Source of the DNA: an uncultured Oceanobacillus sp. | GTDB taxonomy: Bacteria; Bacillota; Bacilli; Bacillales; Amphibacillaceae | DNA length: 8,138 bases | Assembly: GCA_938004015.1 (NCBI GenBank) | Contig: CALKWU010000058.1 | Coordinates: forward strand, 1 to 8,138 | Direction of reading: 5' to 3' | Shown: positions 1-6,566 of the stretch, piece by piece | How the letters are laid out: every line of letters starts with the position of its first letter | Position numbering within the stretch: position 1 is the stretch's first letter | Program-made: the position numbers and the translations under genes | Notes under the pieces: model-generated | The model's database searches: none | Told to the model about the DNA's origin: nothing | The model's input: only the letters and a program-made list of their open reading frames with translations

Positions 1-18
1 ATTAAACGAGGGAGAACG

Positions 19-1059
19 ATGAAAAAAGTAGAAACAGATATCATCCAATTCCGCGGCAACCATTATGATTTCGGCTACTTTCAAGGGAAACTGCTTGAAG
101 ACTCACCGATTCTCGCCGCCCGGAAAAGACAATGGAAAAAACAAGCAAAACGGCACTTTATTGTCGATGAAGCAAAAATCGAAAACGTATTCCGACAGTT
201 CAGCCCTTTAATTTGGGAAGAATTGCTCGGATTGAGGGATGCTTTGAATTTGACGACAGAAGAAGCCATCCGTGATTTCGGTGGTTATTATTTTGAATAC
301 GGCAGAAGCGGTTGCTCCATTTTGATGGGAGAAAACTTCATGGTGAGGAATTATGACAATGACCCAATCACTTATGAAGGCCGCTATGTTTTATATGCTC
401 CGGAAGATGGCGGCTATGCGACAATCGGCCCTTCGATGCAAATTACCGGGAGATGCGATGGGTTGAATGAAAAGGGATTGGCCCTCGGCTATAATTTCAT
501 CAACCGCCTGCGCTCCGATGATGGGTTTGTTTGTAATATGATCGCCCGTATCGTTTTGGAAAACTGTGCGACAGTCGATGAGGCAGTTGAATTATTGAAA
601 GAAATCCCCCACCGGCACTCTTTCAGTTATACGCTTGCGGACGTTTACGGAAAAACGGTCGTCGCGGAAGCATCCCCAAGGGAAGTCATCGTACGGGAAG
701 GAAATATTTGCACGAACCATTTTACGGAACTGACAAAGGAAAACCGTTATCGGATGGACGATTCACTGCGCCGTTACGAAGCGATTTCGCAAGGGCAGGG
801 TCAGATCGGCAATGTTTACGATGCCTTCCGTCTGCTGAATGATACGGAGAAAGGCGTGTTTTCTAAAAAATACGGCGCCTGGGCGGGAACAATCCATACG
901 GCAGCTTATCTTTCCGACCGACTGCAAGCTTGGATTGCTCTAGGCGGAGACCGGCAGCCACTCATCCTCGACTTCCAAAGATGGTTGGCAGGGGTAGATT
1001 TGCATATCAAACAGATCAAAGGCGAACTGGAAGCGACAAACGGGTTCATCAATCGGTGA
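19..1059 (+). CDS. C45-type acyltransferase/hydrolase (Ntn-hydrolase fold)
   Basis: 346 residues, ATG start 4 nt after GAGGGAG (8-14). The protein resembles the peptidase C45 / acyl-CoA:6-aminopenicillanate acyltransferase group of Ntn hydrolases, which cleave or transfer amide-linked acyl groups. Family members self-process to expose an N-terminal Cys nucleophile. Seen here: GRSGCS with Cys99 as the likely nucleophile, RNYDND at 110-115 (the Arg-Asn-x-Asp signature), GLNEKGLALG at 148-157, and TNHF at 232-235 (the conserved Asn region). By family analogy the autocleavage would fall between Gly98 and Cys99. There is no signal peptide or membrane segment, so the enzyme should be cytoplasmic. 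Bacillales homologues are mostly of unknown substrate; a penicillin-related role should not be assumed. Its promoter lies outside the window. A separate promoter candidate for the next gene follows the stop, with no clear terminator between. Fold and family are fairly sure; substrate is unknown. Confidence 0.85.
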   Translation: MKKVETDIIQFRGNHYDFGYFQGKLLEDSPILAARKRQWKKQAKRHFIVDEAKIENVFRQFSPLIWEELLGLRDALNLTTEEAIRDFGGYYFEYGRSGCSILMGENFMVRNYDNDPITYEGRYVLYAPEDGGYATIGPSMQITGRCDGLNEKGLALGYNFINRLRSDDGFVCNMIARIVLENCATVDEAVELLKEIPHRHSFSYTLADVYGKTVVAEASPREVIVREGNICTNHFTELTKENRYRMDDSLRRYEAISQGQGQIGNVYDAFRLLNDTEKGVFSKKYGAWAGTIHTAAYLSDRLQAWIALGGDRQPLILDFQRWLAGVDLHIKQIKGELEATNGFINR

Positions 1060-1089
1060 CTCTTTCCACTATCCCATTCATTGAAATTG

Positions 1090-1112
1090 TGGTATATTTT
1101 TAAAAAATATAC
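1090..1112 (+). promoter_or_regulatory. Extended -10 promoter candidate with overlapping palindrome, upstream of carbonic anhydrase
   Basis: TG-G-TATATT at 1090-1098 fits an extended -10 element; no good -35 is visible. A perfect inverted repeat overlaps it: GTATATTTTT (1092-1101), one central A, then AAAAATATAC (1103-1112). It ends 4 nt before the GAGGAG ribosome binding site at 1117-1122. Its position over the -10 and likely start of transcription suits an operator, but an A/T-rich palindrome could also arise by chance or act as a weak RNA hairpin. Function is inferred. Confidence 0.35.
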
Positions 1113-1130
1113 ACGTGAGGAGATTTGCCG

Positions 1131-1688
1131 ATGAGCCTGCAAGAGTTGCTCGATTACAACAAAAAATTTGTGGAAAATAAAAGTTATGAGAAATATCGGA
1201 CCGATACGTTCCCAAATAAGAAATTAGTCATTTTCACCTGCATGGAATCGCGCTTGTTGGAGCTGCTGCATCGGGCGCTCAATTTGAAAAACGGCGATGC
1301 GAAAATCGTGAAAAATGCCGGAGCGATCATCCGGAAACCTTTTGACAGTATTATGAAAAGCATCCTCGTTGCTGTCTATAAATTGAAAGCGGAAGAAGTG
1401 ATCGTCATTGGTCATCATGATTGCGGCATGTCCAACGTCAATATCGATGCATTGAAACAAAGTATGATCGACAGGGGCATCAGCCAAGAAACGTTGCAAA
1501 CTTTAGAACATGGCGGCATCGACTTTTCCGACGAATTCGGGGGCTTCACTGAGGTGGAAGACTCCGTCCGCCAAAGTGTGGACATCATCCGCAACCATCC
1601 ACTTCTCCCCGAAGGAATCAAAGTCCACGGACTGGTCATCGACCCGGAAACCGGAAAAGTCGATGTCGTCATGCGGGATGATGAATGA
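1131..1688 (+). CDS. Beta-class carbonic anhydrase, YtiB-like
   Basis: 185 residues. ATG 1131 is chosen because GAGGAG (1117-1122) lies 8 nt upstream; an in-frame TTG at 1125 would be only 2 nt from it. Beta carbonic anhydrases are zinc enzymes that interconvert CO2 and bicarbonate in the cytoplasm, supplying bicarbonate for carboxylations and pH balance. The zinc ligands are visible: Cys37 in TCMESRL (36-42), and His95 and Cys98 in IGHHDCGM (93-100). The compact size and the order of these motifs match the short Bacillus YtiB type. The odd point is Glu39: the family normally has Asp in the Cys-x-Asp-x-Arg motif, where it pairs with Arg41 in the catalytic dyad. The Arg is kept. The reading GAA is unambiguous in the DNA. 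The change may alter rate or pH behaviour, or may be tolerated in this subgroup. Transcription likely ends at the hairpin 1707-1749. Confidence 0.88.
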   Translation: MSLQELLDYNKKFVENKSYEKYRTDTFPNKKLVIFTCMESRLLELLHRALNLKNGDAKIVKNAGAIIRKPFDSIMKSILVAVYKLKAEEVIVIGHHDCGMSNVNIDALKQSMIDRGISQETLQTLEHGGIDFSDEFGGFTEVEDSVRQSVDIIRNHPLLPEGIKVHGLVIDPETGKVDVVMRDDE

Positions 1689-1706
1689 ATATTGTATGAT
1701 TGATGC

Positions 1707-1749
1707 AAAAACTCAGCAATTTGCCGGAAAGGCGGTTGCTGAGTTTTTT
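1707..1749. terminator. Bidirectional Rho-independent terminator between convergent genes
   Basis: A perfect 13-bp stem: the left arm 1707-1719 (AAAAACTCAGCAA) pairs with 1736-1748 (TTGCTGAGTTTTT), with a 16-nt loop that has a small GCC/GGC inner stem. Because each arm ends in A or T runs, the stem is followed by a T tract on both strands. It lies 19 nt after the carbonic anhydrase stop and 20 nt beyond the stop of the - strand exporter, so it can serve both. Confidence 0.9.
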
Positions 1750-1768
1750 ACTTGACTTTCTGAACGTT

Positions 1769-3160
1769 TTAACGATCTTTTACAAAAAAGGCAAGCACCA
1801 ATCCGATGAGTGCGGCAATCCCGGAAAAAAGGAAGGAGACGTTCACCCCATGGATCATCCCTTCTACTCCTTGTTCCGGTATGGTGAAAAGCGTCATGAT
1901 CGTAATCGGTAAAGCCGTTCCAATCGATCCGGACACTTGCCGCAACGTATTGTTCACTGCCGTTCCATGAGGAATCAATTCAACGGGAAGCACGTTCAAC
2001 CCCGCCGTCGTCACCGGCATCATCACCATCGATACACTGGCCATCCGAAGCGCATGGGTGATGGCAATATAGGTGAAGGAAGTTTCCGGTGTCAAAAAGG
2101 CAAATTGGAAGGTGGAAACCGTTAAAATCGTCATCCCGATGATGGCAAGCCAGCGGGCGCCGAAACGGTCGAAAAGCCTTCCCGTGATCGGGTTCAACAC
2201 TCCCTGGAGAATCGCTCCTGCAAGTAATGCCAGTCCCGATTCGAAGGCGGAATACCCGAGCATCGTTTGCATGTATAAAGGCAAAATGACCGCAGCACCA
2301 ATGACTGCGACAAAGGCAATCATCCCGAGCGCTGTGGAAATCGTGAACATTTTATATTTCAAAACACGGAATTCCAATACCGGTTCGTCCAACTTTAATT
2401 GACGGAGAATGAACCAAACGAGTGTGAAACTTCCGATGGTCATGCCGAGCATCACTTCGATACTTCCCCAGCCGGAACTTCCGGCAACACTAAACGCATA
2501 GAGAATTCCACCGAAGCCTAATGTCGAGAGTACAATCGACAACATATCCAGCTTTGGATTCGTCCGCTTCGTCACATTTTTCAAGAAAAAATATGCAAGA
2601 AGAATATCGATGATCGCAATCGGCAAAATCATCCAAAACAAAAAGCGCCATGTAGCGATTTCGACGATGTATCCAGAAAGGGATGGTCCGATGGCCGGCG
2701 CAAAAGCAATCACAAGTCCAAACATCCCCATCGCCGTTCCCCGTCGTTCAATCGGGAAAATAAGCATGAGGATCGTTTGCATAAGCGGCATCATTATCCC
2801 TGCCCCGGCAGCTTGCAGCATTCGGCCAAGAAGAAGCAGACTGAAGTTCGGAGATATGGCCGCAATAAGCGTTCCCAATGAAAACAAACCCATCGCAGAC
2901 ATAAATAGCCTCCGGGTTGTAAACTTTCCAATGAGAAACGCGGTAATCGGGATCATGATTCCATTAATGAGCATGAAAACCGACTGGAGCCACTGCACGG
3001 TGTTCTCCGTCAAACTCAAGTCGACCATGATTTTCGGTATCGCCGTACCGAGCAACGTTTGATTCAATACAGCGACAAATGCACCGGATATAAGGACGAC
3101 CAACAATGGCGCTCGATTAAATGGTTGTCCGTTTTCTGTTTGATCCATTTTGCGCACCAT
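1769..3160 (-). CDS. MFS multidrug exporter, DHA2 (EmrB/QacA/LmrB-like) family
   Basis: 463 residues. ATG at 3160 is chosen because GAGAGGAG (complement of 3168-3175) lies 7 nt upstream; a longer frame from a TTG at 3184 would place that site inside the gene. The protein is almost wholly hydrophobic with about 14 predicted membrane helices, as in the proton-driven DHA2 drug:H+ antiporters. Motifs seen: LNQTLLGTAIPKI near 32-44 (motif D1), GKFTTRRLFM at 78-87 (motif A region between helices 2 and 3), LGRMLQAAGAGIMMP at 111-125 (motif B with Arg113), and APAIGPSLSG at 154-163 (antiporter motif C). Length and N-terminal sequence are closest, from memory, to Bacillus LmrB/MdtP, which export lincomycin-type and other drugs. 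The real substrate cannot be read from sequence. No regulator gene lies next to it, although lmrB relatives often have a TetR-type one. It converges on the carbonic anhydrase gene. Confidence 0.88.
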   Translation of the reverse strand: MVRKMDQTENGQPFNRAPLLVVLISGAFVAVLNQTLLGTAIPKIMVDLSLTENTVQWLQSVFMLINGIMIPITAFLIGKFTTRRLFMSAMGLFSLGTLIAAISPNFSLLLLGRMLQAAGAGIMMPLMQTILMLIFPIERRGTAMGMFGLVIAFAPAIGPSLSGYIVEIATWRFLFWMILPIAIIDILLAYFFLKNVTKRTNPKLDMLSIVLSTLGFGGILYAFSVAGSSGWGSIEVMLGMTIGSFTLVWFILRQLKLDEPVLEFRVLKYKMFTISTALGMIAFVAVIGAAVILPLYMQTMLGYSAFESGLALLAGAILQGVLNPITGRLFDRFGARWLAIIGMTILTVSTFQFAFLTPETSFTYIAITHALRMASVSMVMMPVTTAGLNVLPVELIPHGTAVNNTLRQVSGSIGTALPITIMTLFTIPEQGVEGMIHGVNVSFLFSGIAALIGLVLAFFVKDR

Positions 3161-3207
3161 GGAGATGCTCCTCTCTTCCAGCAATCATCACAAGTACATT
3201 ACGTAAG

Positions 3208-3235
3208 ATTTTATCATTAGTATAAGACGGGACAA
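3208..3235 (-). promoter_or_regulatory. SigA-type promoter candidate for the MFS gene
   Basis: On the - strand TTGTCC (complement of 3230-3235) and TAAAAT (complement of 3208-3213) are separated by 16 nt. This would start transcription about 40 nt before the ATG at 3160. The -35 is imperfect. I see no convincing operator or LmrA-type box between this and the gene. Confidence 0.35.
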
Positions 3236-3286
3236 ATATATATGCTTTTTTGTTTTTAAATTATCTGTTCTAAAAACACACTATGA

Positions 3287-3430
3287 ACGACATCACTGCA
3301 CATAGATGATGGAAAAACGGTCGTCAAAGCAACCCATCCGCCCGTGCTTGATTCGACTGTCTTTGAACATGTCCACAAGCAACTCCATCTATTCAATAAG
3401 TTTATTCTAAACGATTTTTGGTTAAGTTAA
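3287..3430 (+). pseudogene. Possible gene remnant, 47-codon open frame without a start
   Basis: This fills most of the intergenic space between the divergent MFS and lipoprotein genes. After a TGA at 3284-3286 one frame stays open for 47 codons to a TAA at 3428-3430. The translation has protein-like composition, containing LHIDDGKTVVKATHPP and then VFEHVHKQLHLFNKFIL, but no ATG and no ribosome binding site at its 5' end. The only candidate starts are a CTG at codon 4 and a GTG at codon 20. Its end runs into the promoter and palindrome of the next gene. I do not recognise the family. The opposite strand also has a short open frame of about 31 codons here, so an open frame alone is weak evidence. 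It may simply be intergenic DNA. Confidence 0.2.
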
Positions 3431-3437
3431 TATTAAC
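3400..3437 (+). promoter_or_regulatory. SigB-like promoter candidate and 12-bp palindrome upstream of lipoprotein gene
   Basis: GTTTAT (3400-3405), 14 nt, then GGTTAA (3420-3425) resembles the general-stress SigB pattern GTTTAA-N12..15-GGGTAT, with one and two mismatches. A start about 7 nt later leaves a short leader before AGGAAG (3441-3446). A perfect palindrome GTTAATATTAAC (3426-3437) sits at the predicted start of transcription and could be an operator. Both calls are inferred from pattern only. Confidence 0.28.
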
Positions 3438-3453
3438 GAAAGGAAGTGACATC

Positions 3454-3996
3454 ATGAAAAAAATGCTTCTATTTGTCATTGCCATCTTCGCCTGTACTCT
3501 TTTTGCTTGTGGGAACGGCGGCGAAGAAGGTGAAAACGGAACTTCGGAAGTAGCAGATGAAGGGATTGACGAAACCGTCGGTGATGAAGAAACCAGGACA
3601 GAAAATCCTAATGACGATGGCGTTGGGGATACCGACGGAACCGATGCAAATGACGACCAAAGGGCAGCAGACGGTCATTCGCCATACGCATTCACCAGTT
3701 TCGAACTCGATGTCGACATCGAACAGGATGACGATGCAATTGAAGTGGACTATGATGAAGAATCTGATGAAATCGAAGCTTCCTATGAACATAAACCAAA
3801 TGGGATCAATCTTTACGGAGATGAAGCGATAGAAGAACTGAACGGCATTTTCCGTTCATTCGAATTTGATGAAAACACGCCGGATGAAGAAGTGATCCAA
3901 ACGGTGATGGAAGCTTTCGACATTCCAGATGACGCTGTTGAATTTGATCTCGAAATCGAATTTGCCAATGGCGTGGAAAAAGAATACAGACGATAA
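3454..3996 (+). CDS. Acidic YusW-like lipoprotein
   Basis: 180 residues. ATG 3454 is chosen because AGGAAGTGA (3441-3449) lies 4 nt upstream and the protein then begins with a normal signal peptide. Residues 1-18 form a Lys-Lys start and hydrophobic core ending in the lipobox LFAC, so Cys19 should be lipid-modified and the mature protein held on the outer face of the membrane. Residues 20-75 are a low-complexity linker rich in Asp, Glu, Gly, Asn and Thr. The folded part, about 77-180, starts SPYAFTSFELDVD and ends EFDLEIEFANGVEKEY. Its pattern (an F-x-x-F-x-L-x-V strand, a helix around DEAIEELNGIF, and a final strand) matches my recollection of the YusW-like family of Bacillus, whose function is unknown. 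The charge is extremely negative throughout, suggesting cation binding or life in a salty or alkaline setting, though this is inference. The gene is monocistronic, ended by the hairpins just downstream. Confidence 0.75.
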   Translation: MKKMLLFVIAIFACTLFACGNGGEEGENGTSEVADEGIDETVGDEETRTENPNDDGVGDTDGTDANDDQRAADGHSPYAFTSFELDVDIEQDDDAIEVDYDEESDEIEASYEHKPNGINLYGDEAIEELNGIFRSFEFDENTPDEEVIQTVMEAFDIPDDAVEFDLEIEFANGVEKEYRR

Positions 3997-4013
3997 TCCT
4001 TCTCCTTCTATAT

Positions 4014-4050
4014 ACTGGGTCGAATCGGGACTGTCCCTGTTCGACCCAGT
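4014..4050. repeat. Inverted repeat unit A (11-bp perfect stem)
   Basis: ACTGGGTCGAA (4014-4024) pairs perfectly with TTCGACCCAGT (4040-4050). The 15-nt loop holds a smaller inverted repeat GGGAC-T-GTCCC (4027-4037). On the opposite strand the unit has the same plan as unit B that follows, so A and B are related copies in inverted orientation. It begins 18 nt after the lipoprotein stop. It is likely a member of a dispersed GGGACAGTCCC-type intergenic repeat. Confidence 0.75.
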
Positions 4051-4088
4051 GGGCCAAACAGGGACAGTCCCCGTTTGTCCCATTTTTT
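4050..4088 (+). terminator. Inverted repeat unit B with T tract; terminator of the lipoprotein gene
   Basis: TGGGCCAAAC (4050-4059) pairs with GTTTGTCCCA (4073-4082) with one C/T mismatch. The loop carries GGGAC-A-GTCCC (4061-4071), which is exactly the reverse complement of the loop core of unit A. Six T residues follow (4083-4088), giving a good Rho-independent terminator on the + strand. A and B can also pair with each other across the AACAGGGACAGTCCC segment, so alternative folds are possible. Confidence 0.75.
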
Positions 4089-4117
4089 ATGGTAAACTGT
4101 CGGTGGGTGATGAGAAC

Positions 4118-4149
4118 GGCTCAATCAGGGAACACTCCCCAATTGAGCC
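4118..4149. repeat. Inverted repeat in the convergent intergenic region
   Basis: GGCTCAAT (4118-4125) pairs with ATTGAGCC (4142-4149), and inside it GGG (4128-4130) can pair with CCC (4138-4140), leaving a short loop. There is no T tract directly after it on either strand, so it is a poor classic terminator, although it lies 29 nt past the stop of the - strand cyclo-ligase gene and could stop or stabilise that transcript. It is unrelated in sequence to units A and B. Confidence 0.55.
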
Positions 4150-4177
4150 TAAATGATCAATTTTATTCCGCCAACCC

Positions 4178-4741
4178 TTACCTACCTTTCACAACCCCTT
4201 TTTCCGTAATCAATTGCTGGACCGGTATATCATAAGGTCCATTCGGAATTTCATCAATCAACTGTCCAGAATGCAAAATCGATACAGAACGATTTGGAAA
4301 GTCGGCAAGGAAACGATCGTAATAACCGCCGCCAAACCCGATCCGGTAACCTCTCGCATCATACAGAAGCCCCGGAACAACGAGAAGTTCGATGCTATGT
4401 TTCTCCAGTTTTTCCGTTTGTTCCGGAATCGGTTCAAGTAATTGAAAAAAGCTTTCCTCCAACTGATTGAAATCCTCCAGCTTGTAAAAATCAAGCTTGC
4501 GGGTTTCCGGAATGCATTTCGGTACGGCGACCGTTTTCCCTTCCTGCCAAGCTTGGCGGATGATCGGTTTTGTGTCCCACTCCAAGTCACCGGAAACAGT
4601 CACTCCGATGACCACCGCTTCATTCCACCAATCGGTTGCAGTAAGATTCCGGACAAGCTTAACGTTGATTTCCTTCCTCTCATCATCAGGAATACCCGCC
4701 AACTTCTCCTTGGCCACTTTCCTTAATTGCTTTTTATCCAA
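4178..4741 (-). CDS. 5-formyltetrahydrofolate cyclo-ligase
   Basis: 187 residues, the usual length for the family. The start is TTG at 4741, supported by GAGGGTG (complement of 4747-4753) 5 nt upstream. The enzyme uses ATP to turn 5-formyl-THF (folinate), a side product that inhibits folate enzymes, into 5,10-methenyl-THF in the cytoplasm. The hallmark is GYRIGFGGGYYDRFL at 131-145, the nucleotide/folate-binding glycine loop with the conserved YYDR. Basic residues at the N-terminus (KKQLRKVAKEKL) and LLVVPGLLYD at 119-128 also fit. It is the homologue of Bacillus YqgN. It follows fhs on the same strand with 148 nt between; a modest hairpin in that gap and a weak TTGAGG/TTAAGT pair suggest it may have its own promoter. 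The pairing with fhs places both in folate one-carbon metabolism. Confidence 0.93.
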   Translation of the reverse strand: MDKKQLRKVAKEKLAGIPDDERKEINVKLVRNLTATDWWNEAVVIGVTVSGDLEWDTKPIIRQAWQEGKTVAVPKCIPETRKLDFYKLEDFNQLEESFFQLLEPIPEQTEKLEKHSIELLVVPGLLYDARGYRIGFGGGYYDRFLADFPNRSVSILHSGQLIDEIPNGPYDIPVQQLITEKGVVKGR

Positions 4742-4810
4742 ATACTCACCCTCTTTTCCAAACTTAAGGCTTTAAAGAGTGATCCCTCAATTTTCTCCAT
4801 CGTTATCCGG

Positions 4811-4835
4811 AAAACATTCGTCTATTTCCGAATGT
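4811..4835 (-). terminator. Weak terminator-like hairpin after fhs
   Basis: On the - strand ACATTCG (complement of 4829-4835) and CGAATGT (complement of 4814-4820) form a 7-bp stem with an 8-nt loop, followed by a short T run. It lies 55 nt beyond the fhs stop. Its low GC and short T tract make it a partial terminator at best, so read-through into the cyclo-ligase gene is likely. Confidence 0.4.
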
Positions 4836-4889
4836 GTCTGACATAATCGATGCTGCTACTTTTTTTAGCCAAAACGCTTTCCACCCCCA

Positions 4890-6566
4890 TTAGAACAATC
4901 CGACAATCTTGCCTTCTGGAGTGACATCGATGTTTTCAGCAGACGGCTTTTTCGGCAAACCTGGCATCGTCATGACTTGTCCGGTCAATACGACGAGGAA
5001 GCCTGCACCAGCTGATACTTTCACTTGCTGAATCGTAATATTGAAATCTTTCGGTGCGCCTAACAAGGACGGATCATCCGATAAGGAATATTGAGTTTTC
5101 GCCATACAAACCGGCAACTTGTCATAGCCTAATGTGACGAGCCGAGTGATTTCATTTTCCGCTTCTTTCGATAGTTCGATCCCTTTTCCGCCATAGACTT
5201 TTTGGACAAGCTTTTCGATTTTCGTCGTGATGGCGTCCTCCAGTTCATATGGGTGGCGTAACGTGCTTTCCACTTCACAAAGCGCCACGACTTCCTCAGC
5301 GAGCTCCACCGCACCTTTTCCACCTTCCGCCCAAACATTGGCGATTATCGCCTTCACACCGACTTCTTCACATTTTTTCCGGATCACTTCAATTTCCTCT
5401 TCCGTATCTGTCGGGAAGCGGTTGATGGCTACGACGGAAGGAACTCCGAAGACCTCTTGCATGTTTTCAATATGTTTCAATAAGTTCGGTATCCCTACTT
5501 CAACCGCATTCACATTTTGCTCATGGAGATCGGATTTCGCCACACCACCATGCATCTTCAATGCACGGACAGTAGCAACAATCACAGCCGCATCCGGTGC
5601 AATCCCAGCGATTCTGCTCTTGATATCGATGAATTTCTCCGCACCGAGATCCGCTCCGAATCCAGCTTCCGTCACGGTATAGTCCGCATACTTCAGAGCG
5701 AGTTTCGTCGCCATGATACTGTTGCAACCGTGCGCGATATTCGCAAATGGCCCGCCATGGATGAGCGCCGGTGTTTTTTCCAATGTTTGCACAAGGTTCG
5801 GCTTCAATGCGTCTTTCAATAAAGCCGCCATTGCACCGTGGGCCTTCAACTGACCGGCTGTCACCGGCTCGTCATTGTACGTATAACCGATGATGATGTT
5901 TTTCAGTTTTGTTTTCAAATCTTCCAAATCATTCGCTAAACAGAGAATGGCCATAATTTCGGATGCAACGGTGATATCAAAACCATCTTCCCGCGGCACG
6001 CCGTTCTTCTCACCGTTCAAACCATTGACGATGTAGCGGAGTTGTCTGTCATTCATATCGACGACGCGTTTCCAAGTGATTTTCCGTGTATCGATATTCA
6101 ATTCATTTCCGTGATGGATATGGTTATCGATCATTGCTGCAAGTAAATTATTGGCAGCACTGATGGCATGGAAATCCCCTGTGAAATGGAGGTTGATATC
6201 TTGCATTGGAACGACTTGTGCATACCCACCGCCAGCCGCTCCGCCTTTTATTCCGAAAACTGGACCTAATGAAGGTTCCCTTAAAGCAATCATCGCTTTC
6301 TTACCGATTCGGTTCAAACCGTCTCCAAGACCGACAGTCATCGTCGTTTTCCCTTCTCCCGCATCGGTCGGATTGATGGCAGTGACGAGAATCAGCTTTC
6401 CGTCAGGGCGATCACGCATTTTTTCAAAGGCGCTGAAATTCACCTTCGCTTTATAATTGCCGTACATTTCCAAATCGCTTTCGGCAATTCCTGCTTTTTC
6501 TGCGATCTCCCTAATTGGTGCCATTTCAACGGATTCTGCAATTTCAATATCTGTCTTGTGCGTCAT
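4890..6566 (-). CDS. fhs: Formate-tetrahydrofolate ligase (10-formyl-THF synthetase)
   Basis: 558 residues, full length for the family. ATG 6566 follows a strong AAGGAGG (complement of 6575-6581) at 8 nt; another ATG at 6570 is out of frame. The cytoplasmic enzyme joins formate to THF with ATP, giving 10-formyl-THF for purine and formyl-methionine synthesis. Seen: the P-loop region TDAGEGKTT (67-75), the conserved LREPSLGPVFGIKGGAAGGGYAQ block just after 90, INLHFTGDFHA, GFDITVASEIMAILCLA, HGGPFANIAHGCNS, TEAGFGADLGAEKF, and a C-terminal MTMPGLPKKPSAENID. The residue before AGEGK is Asp, where the proteins I remember have Pro (TPAGEGK); nothing else is abnormal. B. subtilis lacks this gene, while many other Bacillales have it. 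It lies 81 nt after the acetyltransferase gene and ahead of the cyclo-ligase. I see no folate riboswitch in the short leader. Confidence 0.97.
   Translation of the reverse strand: MTHKTDIEIAESVEMAPIREIAEKAGIAESDLEMYGNYKAKVNFSAFEKMRDRPDGKLILVTAINPTDAGEGKTTMTVGLGDGLNRIGKKAMIALREPSLGPVFGIKGGAAGGGYAQVVPMQDINLHFTGDFHAISAANNLLAAMIDNHIHHGNELNIDTRKITWKRVVDMNDRQLRYIVNGLNGEKNGVPREDGFDITVASEIMAILCLANDLEDLKTKLKNIIIGYTYNDEPVTAGQLKAHGAMAALLKDALKPNLVQTLEKTPALIHGGPFANIAHGCNSIMATKLALKYADYTVTEAGFGADLGAEKFIDIKSRIAGIAPDAAVIVATVRALKMHGGVAKSDLHEQNVNAVEVGIPNLLKHIENMQEVFGVPSVVAINRFPTDTEEEIEVIRKKCEEVGVKAIIANVWAEGGKGAVELAEEVVALCEVESTLRHPYELEDAITTKIEKLVQKVYGGKGIELSKEAENEITRLVTLGYDKLPVCMAKTQYSLSDDPSLLGAPKDFNITIQQVKVSAGAGFLVVLTGQVMTMPGLPKKPSAENIDVTPEGKIVGLF

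Noticed and set aside
2073..3062. Open frames on the + strand opposite the MFS gene
   Set aside because: They lie fully antisense to a clear 14-helix transporter, have Ile/Met/Pro-rich composition typical of a reversed membrane gene, and lack ribosome binding sites.
3297..3389. 31-codon - strand frame MELLVDMFKDSR... in the divergent intergenic region
   Set aside because: No good ribosome binding site, no recognised family, and it competes with an equally weak frame on the other strand.
5227..6456. Open frames of 100-150 codons on the + strand inside fhs
   Set aside because: They are antisense to a strongly conserved enzyme and are Ser/Thr/Pro-rich as expected of complement translation; no start signals.
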